Source of the DNA: Firmicutes bacterium AM55-24TS
GTDB taxonomy: Bacteria > Bacillota > Clostridia > UBA1381
Direction of reading: 5' to 3'
DNA: 34,777 nt
Assembly (NCBI GenBank): GCA_003460745.1
Contig: QTVU01000031.1
Location: forward strand, 1 to 34,777
The stretch's first letter is position 1. Each line of letters starts with the position of its first letter. This document shows, piece by piece, positions 33,095 through 34,777 of this stretch. Under the pieces are notes generated by a model. It worked only from the letters and a program-made list of their open reading frames with translations. It was not told the origin of the DNA and did not search any database. The position numbers and the translations under genes are program-made.

Positions 33095-34546
33095 TGGGCC
33101 CTATGTCAAGAACAATTTTAACACCCTTCATAATTTATTAGATAACAAATACACCTATGCAGTGTTTAACAAATAATTTCTATATTGTATAGGTGTCATT
33201 TTATTTAAGTTCCATTGATAACGATCATTATTGTAATAATCAATGTAATCTGATATAAGCGTATGTAATTCATCAAATGTATTGCAGTGCTTTATATCTA
33301 CTTCATCCTTTAAATGACCAAAGAAAGACTCCTGTGGTGCATTATCCCAACAATTGCCCCTACGTGACATTGATTGCTGCAATCCCATTTCTGCGGCTCT
33401 GATACGAAATTGAGGATTTGTATAATGCCATCCTTGGTCTGAATGTATCATTCCATCATCAAAATGTACAAATTGATTATCCTTTAATTCATTCAACGTA
33501 CTTATAACTAAATCCAATTTCATATTTTCTCTCACCTTGAATGATAATATCTCATTTGTACTTGCATCTAGAATTGTTGACAGATATGCTGTTTTTGCGT
33601 TACCATACTGTAAATAAGATATATCTGTCAACATCACCTTTCCAGGTACATTTTGTTTAAATTCTCTTTGAAGATAATTTTTACAGACTTTATGTTCCTT
33701 TGTAACTTTATATTTATACTTTTTTCTGCGAATTGGACATACAATATTATATTTACGCATTATCCGCATAATTCTCTTTCGATTGTAACAAATCCCAAAC
33801 TTATCCTCTAACAGCATTTTTATACTCCGTGAACCCTTTTTGTATCCTCTAAAGCTTATTGCCATCAGTATATCATCACGCACTTTTATATCTATTTCCT
33901 CACGCCTTTCACGTTTACTTTCATTTGATAAATAATTATAGTAACCACTTCTTGATACGCCTGCACTCGCACATAAATAAGACACAACATTTTTTAGATT
34001 ATTATCACGTATTGTAATCCTTATCAACTCAAAAATATCACTACTTTTCAGTCTTTGACTTCCTATCAGCCCCCTTTCTTTCAAGTCGATTTTTTTTAAT
34101 AGTTCTACCTCTAGTTCCAAAAGCTTGATTTTTGCTTCTTGCCTTCTTATCAACTCTTTATCTGTAATATTTTTTGCTTTTAATACCGGATGACGATTAA
34201 GCAATGTTGCAGAAACATCTAATGTACCATTCTCATAAGCCTTCATCCATCTGCTTGTTGCTTTTTCTATACGCTTAGCACCCAATATTCGCTTATATAA
34301 TCCAACACTTTCAAAAATCAAAGTAGGACCTTTCCCGTTCATATATTCTCGCACAAAAAATTGCTTAAACTCAATTGTGTATGTTATCTGTTTTTCATTA
34401 ACAGATTCAACATATATATTTGATGACAAATATTCTATCTCTTCCTCTGTAAAATACTTAATTCCCATCATGATACCTCCATAACAAATTGCACTGTAAT
34501 ATTATTATAATACCCCCTGTGTTATTTGTCCATTTCTTAGGTACCA
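33095..34546 (-). mobile_element. IS3-family insertion sequence, about 1.45 kb
   Basis: The outer boundaries are set by imperfect inverted ends. Left reads TGGGCCCTATGTCAAGAACA (33095 on); right, read inward on the minus strand, is TGGTACCTAAGAAATGGACA (34546 down). Both continue with a TAACAC block. Ends starting TG fit the family. No clear 3- or 4-bp target duplication is visible (ACA left, CTA right), so the ends may be off by a few bases or the flanks were rearranged. It carries one transposase gene. Confidence 0.65.
33155..34468 (-). CDS. IS3-family transposase, single fused reading frame
   Basis: A 437-residue transposase. The N-terminal part (1-170) holds a helix-turn-helix and a Glu/Lys-rich coiled coil (RRQEAKIKLLELEVELLKKI), the usual OrfA. 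The C-terminal part is the OrfB integrase core: HTH_21 (SGYYNYL..), first Asp in VMLTDISYLQY, second in IHSDQGWHYT, Glu in NCWDNAPQESFFGHLKDE. All DDE residues are present. In most IS3 elements OrfA and OrfB need a -1 frameshift; here they are in one frame, though an A8 run (T8 at plus 34090-34097) sits at the junction. GGAGG lies 7 bases from the second ATG (34468), preferred over 34471. Confidence 0.93.
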   Translation of the reverse strand: MGIKYFTEEEIEYLSSNIYVESVNEKQITYTIEFKQFFVREYMNGKGPTLIFESVGLYKRILGAKRIEKATSRWMKAYENGTLDVSATLLNRHPVLKAKNITDKELIRRQEAKIKLLELEVELLKKIDLKERGLIGSQRLKSSDIFELIRITIRDNNLKNVVSYLCASAGVSRSGYYNYLSNESKRERREEIDIKVRDDILMAISFRGYKKGSRSIKMLLEDKFGICYNRKRIMRIMRKYNIVCPIRRKKYKYKVTKEHKVCKNYLQREFKQNVPGKVMLTDISYLQYGNAKTAYLSTILDASTNEILSFKVRENMKLDLVISTLNELKDNQFVHFDDGMIHSDQGWHYTNPQFRIRAAEMGLQQSMSRRGNCWDNAPQESFFGHLKDEVDIKHCNTFDELHTLISDYIDYYNNDRYQWNLNKMTPIQYRNYLLNTA

Positions 34547-34725
34547 CTATAGATTATATAACCCCTTGGGGAGAGTGTACCCATAAAATGCCCGATTATT
34601 TGTTCATTCGGGATTGTAAACCTTTAACCGATTATATATTTTTTATTTGCTTCGCTGCCTATGAGATTTTTATTATAATTGCATATAATATTTATATATT
34701 AAACTGCTGATTGCGTTTTATTAGC
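34547..34725. other. AT-rich non-coding flank of the IS3 element
   Basis: No convincing gene. It contains a CCCGA/TCGGG hairpin (about 34590-34612) and a TTTAACCGAT copy (about 34626) matching the other side of the IS. The frame at 34489-34710 has no ribosome site and no recognisable domain. Confidence 0.5.
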
Positions 34726-34777
34726 TTGATATTAGCAGTCTAATATGTTATAATAATACTACAATCAACGGAAGGAG
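34726..34777 (+). promoter_or_regulatory. Promoter and ribosome site for a gene beyond the window
   Basis: TTGATA (34726-34731), a 17-base spacer, TATAAT (34749-34754), then GGAAGGAG as the last bases of the window. An ACTGCT/AGCAGT inverted repeat (about 34703-34739) brackets the -35 and may be regulatory. A start codon should lie within about 10 bases after 34777. Confidence 0.72.

Noticed and set aside
1..34777. CRISPR arrays, tRNA or rRNA genes, prophage modules
   Set aside because: No regularly spaced repeats, tRNA cloverleaf patterns, rRNA segments or phage structural genes were seen.

Overview
The window looks like a chromosomal segment of a low-to-mid GC, endospore-forming Clostridia (Firmicutes). 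Evidence: a cotJA-cotJB-cotJC spore-coat operon, a SleB-type cortex hydrolase, near-consensus TTGACA/TATAAT promoters, strong AGGAGG ribosome sites, a Bacillus-type PurF, and SLH and copper-amine-oxidase-like stalk domains on exported proteins. Several genes act on pectin side chains or pectin fragments: GH51 arabinofuranosidase, GH2 enzyme, PL11 rhamnogalacturonan lyase and a PL22-like beta-propeller. That suggests a plant-polysaccharide degrader, perhaps from a gut. A pectin specialist such as Monoglobus is a guess, not a demonstrated identity.

Layout. 1-315: the end of an IS30 element followed by a broken SEC-C tail. 323-1436 (-): cotJABC, with an odd CotJC C-terminus. 1570-5417 (+): isochorismatase-like hydrolase, GH51, a small zinc protein, ComF, SleB and a tiny membrane protein. 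5452-8715 (-): GH2 enzyme, divergent from a ferredoxin-type aldo/keto reductase (8880-9902). 9917-10204: a candidate type I toxin-antitoxin locus. 10211-12149 (-): argS and a small Cys protein, divergent from typA (12324-14150). 14198-16009 (-): mntP, rsmA and an XRE regulator, divergent from a leucine-attenuated leuA (leader 16126-16320, gene 16377-18038). 18104-21769 (+): lipoprotein, purF and a frameshifted MATE transporter, convergent with arsR (21782-22129, -). 22323-25271 (+): rhamnogalacturonan lyase. 25276-25525: a structured intergenic repeat. 25599-28160 (+): a Tet(M)/EF-G-like GTPase fused to a YacP/Rae1 NYN ribonuclease domain. 28203-30124 (-): aroF-pheA. 30200-32611 (-): PL22-like propeller, TfoX-N protein and SLH protein. 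33095-34546: an IS3-family element. The window ends in a promoter plus Shine-Dalgarno for a gene lying outside.

Most genes are ordinary housekeeping or catabolic ones. Four points stand out. The first is the ribosome-directed GTPase-nuclease fusion. The second is the 20-residue hydrophobic peptide with a perfect-consensus antisense promoter. The third is the complete Leu-codon attenuator of leuA. The fourth is the long palindromic intergenic element after the lyase gene. All calls come from reading the sequence; no database search was run.
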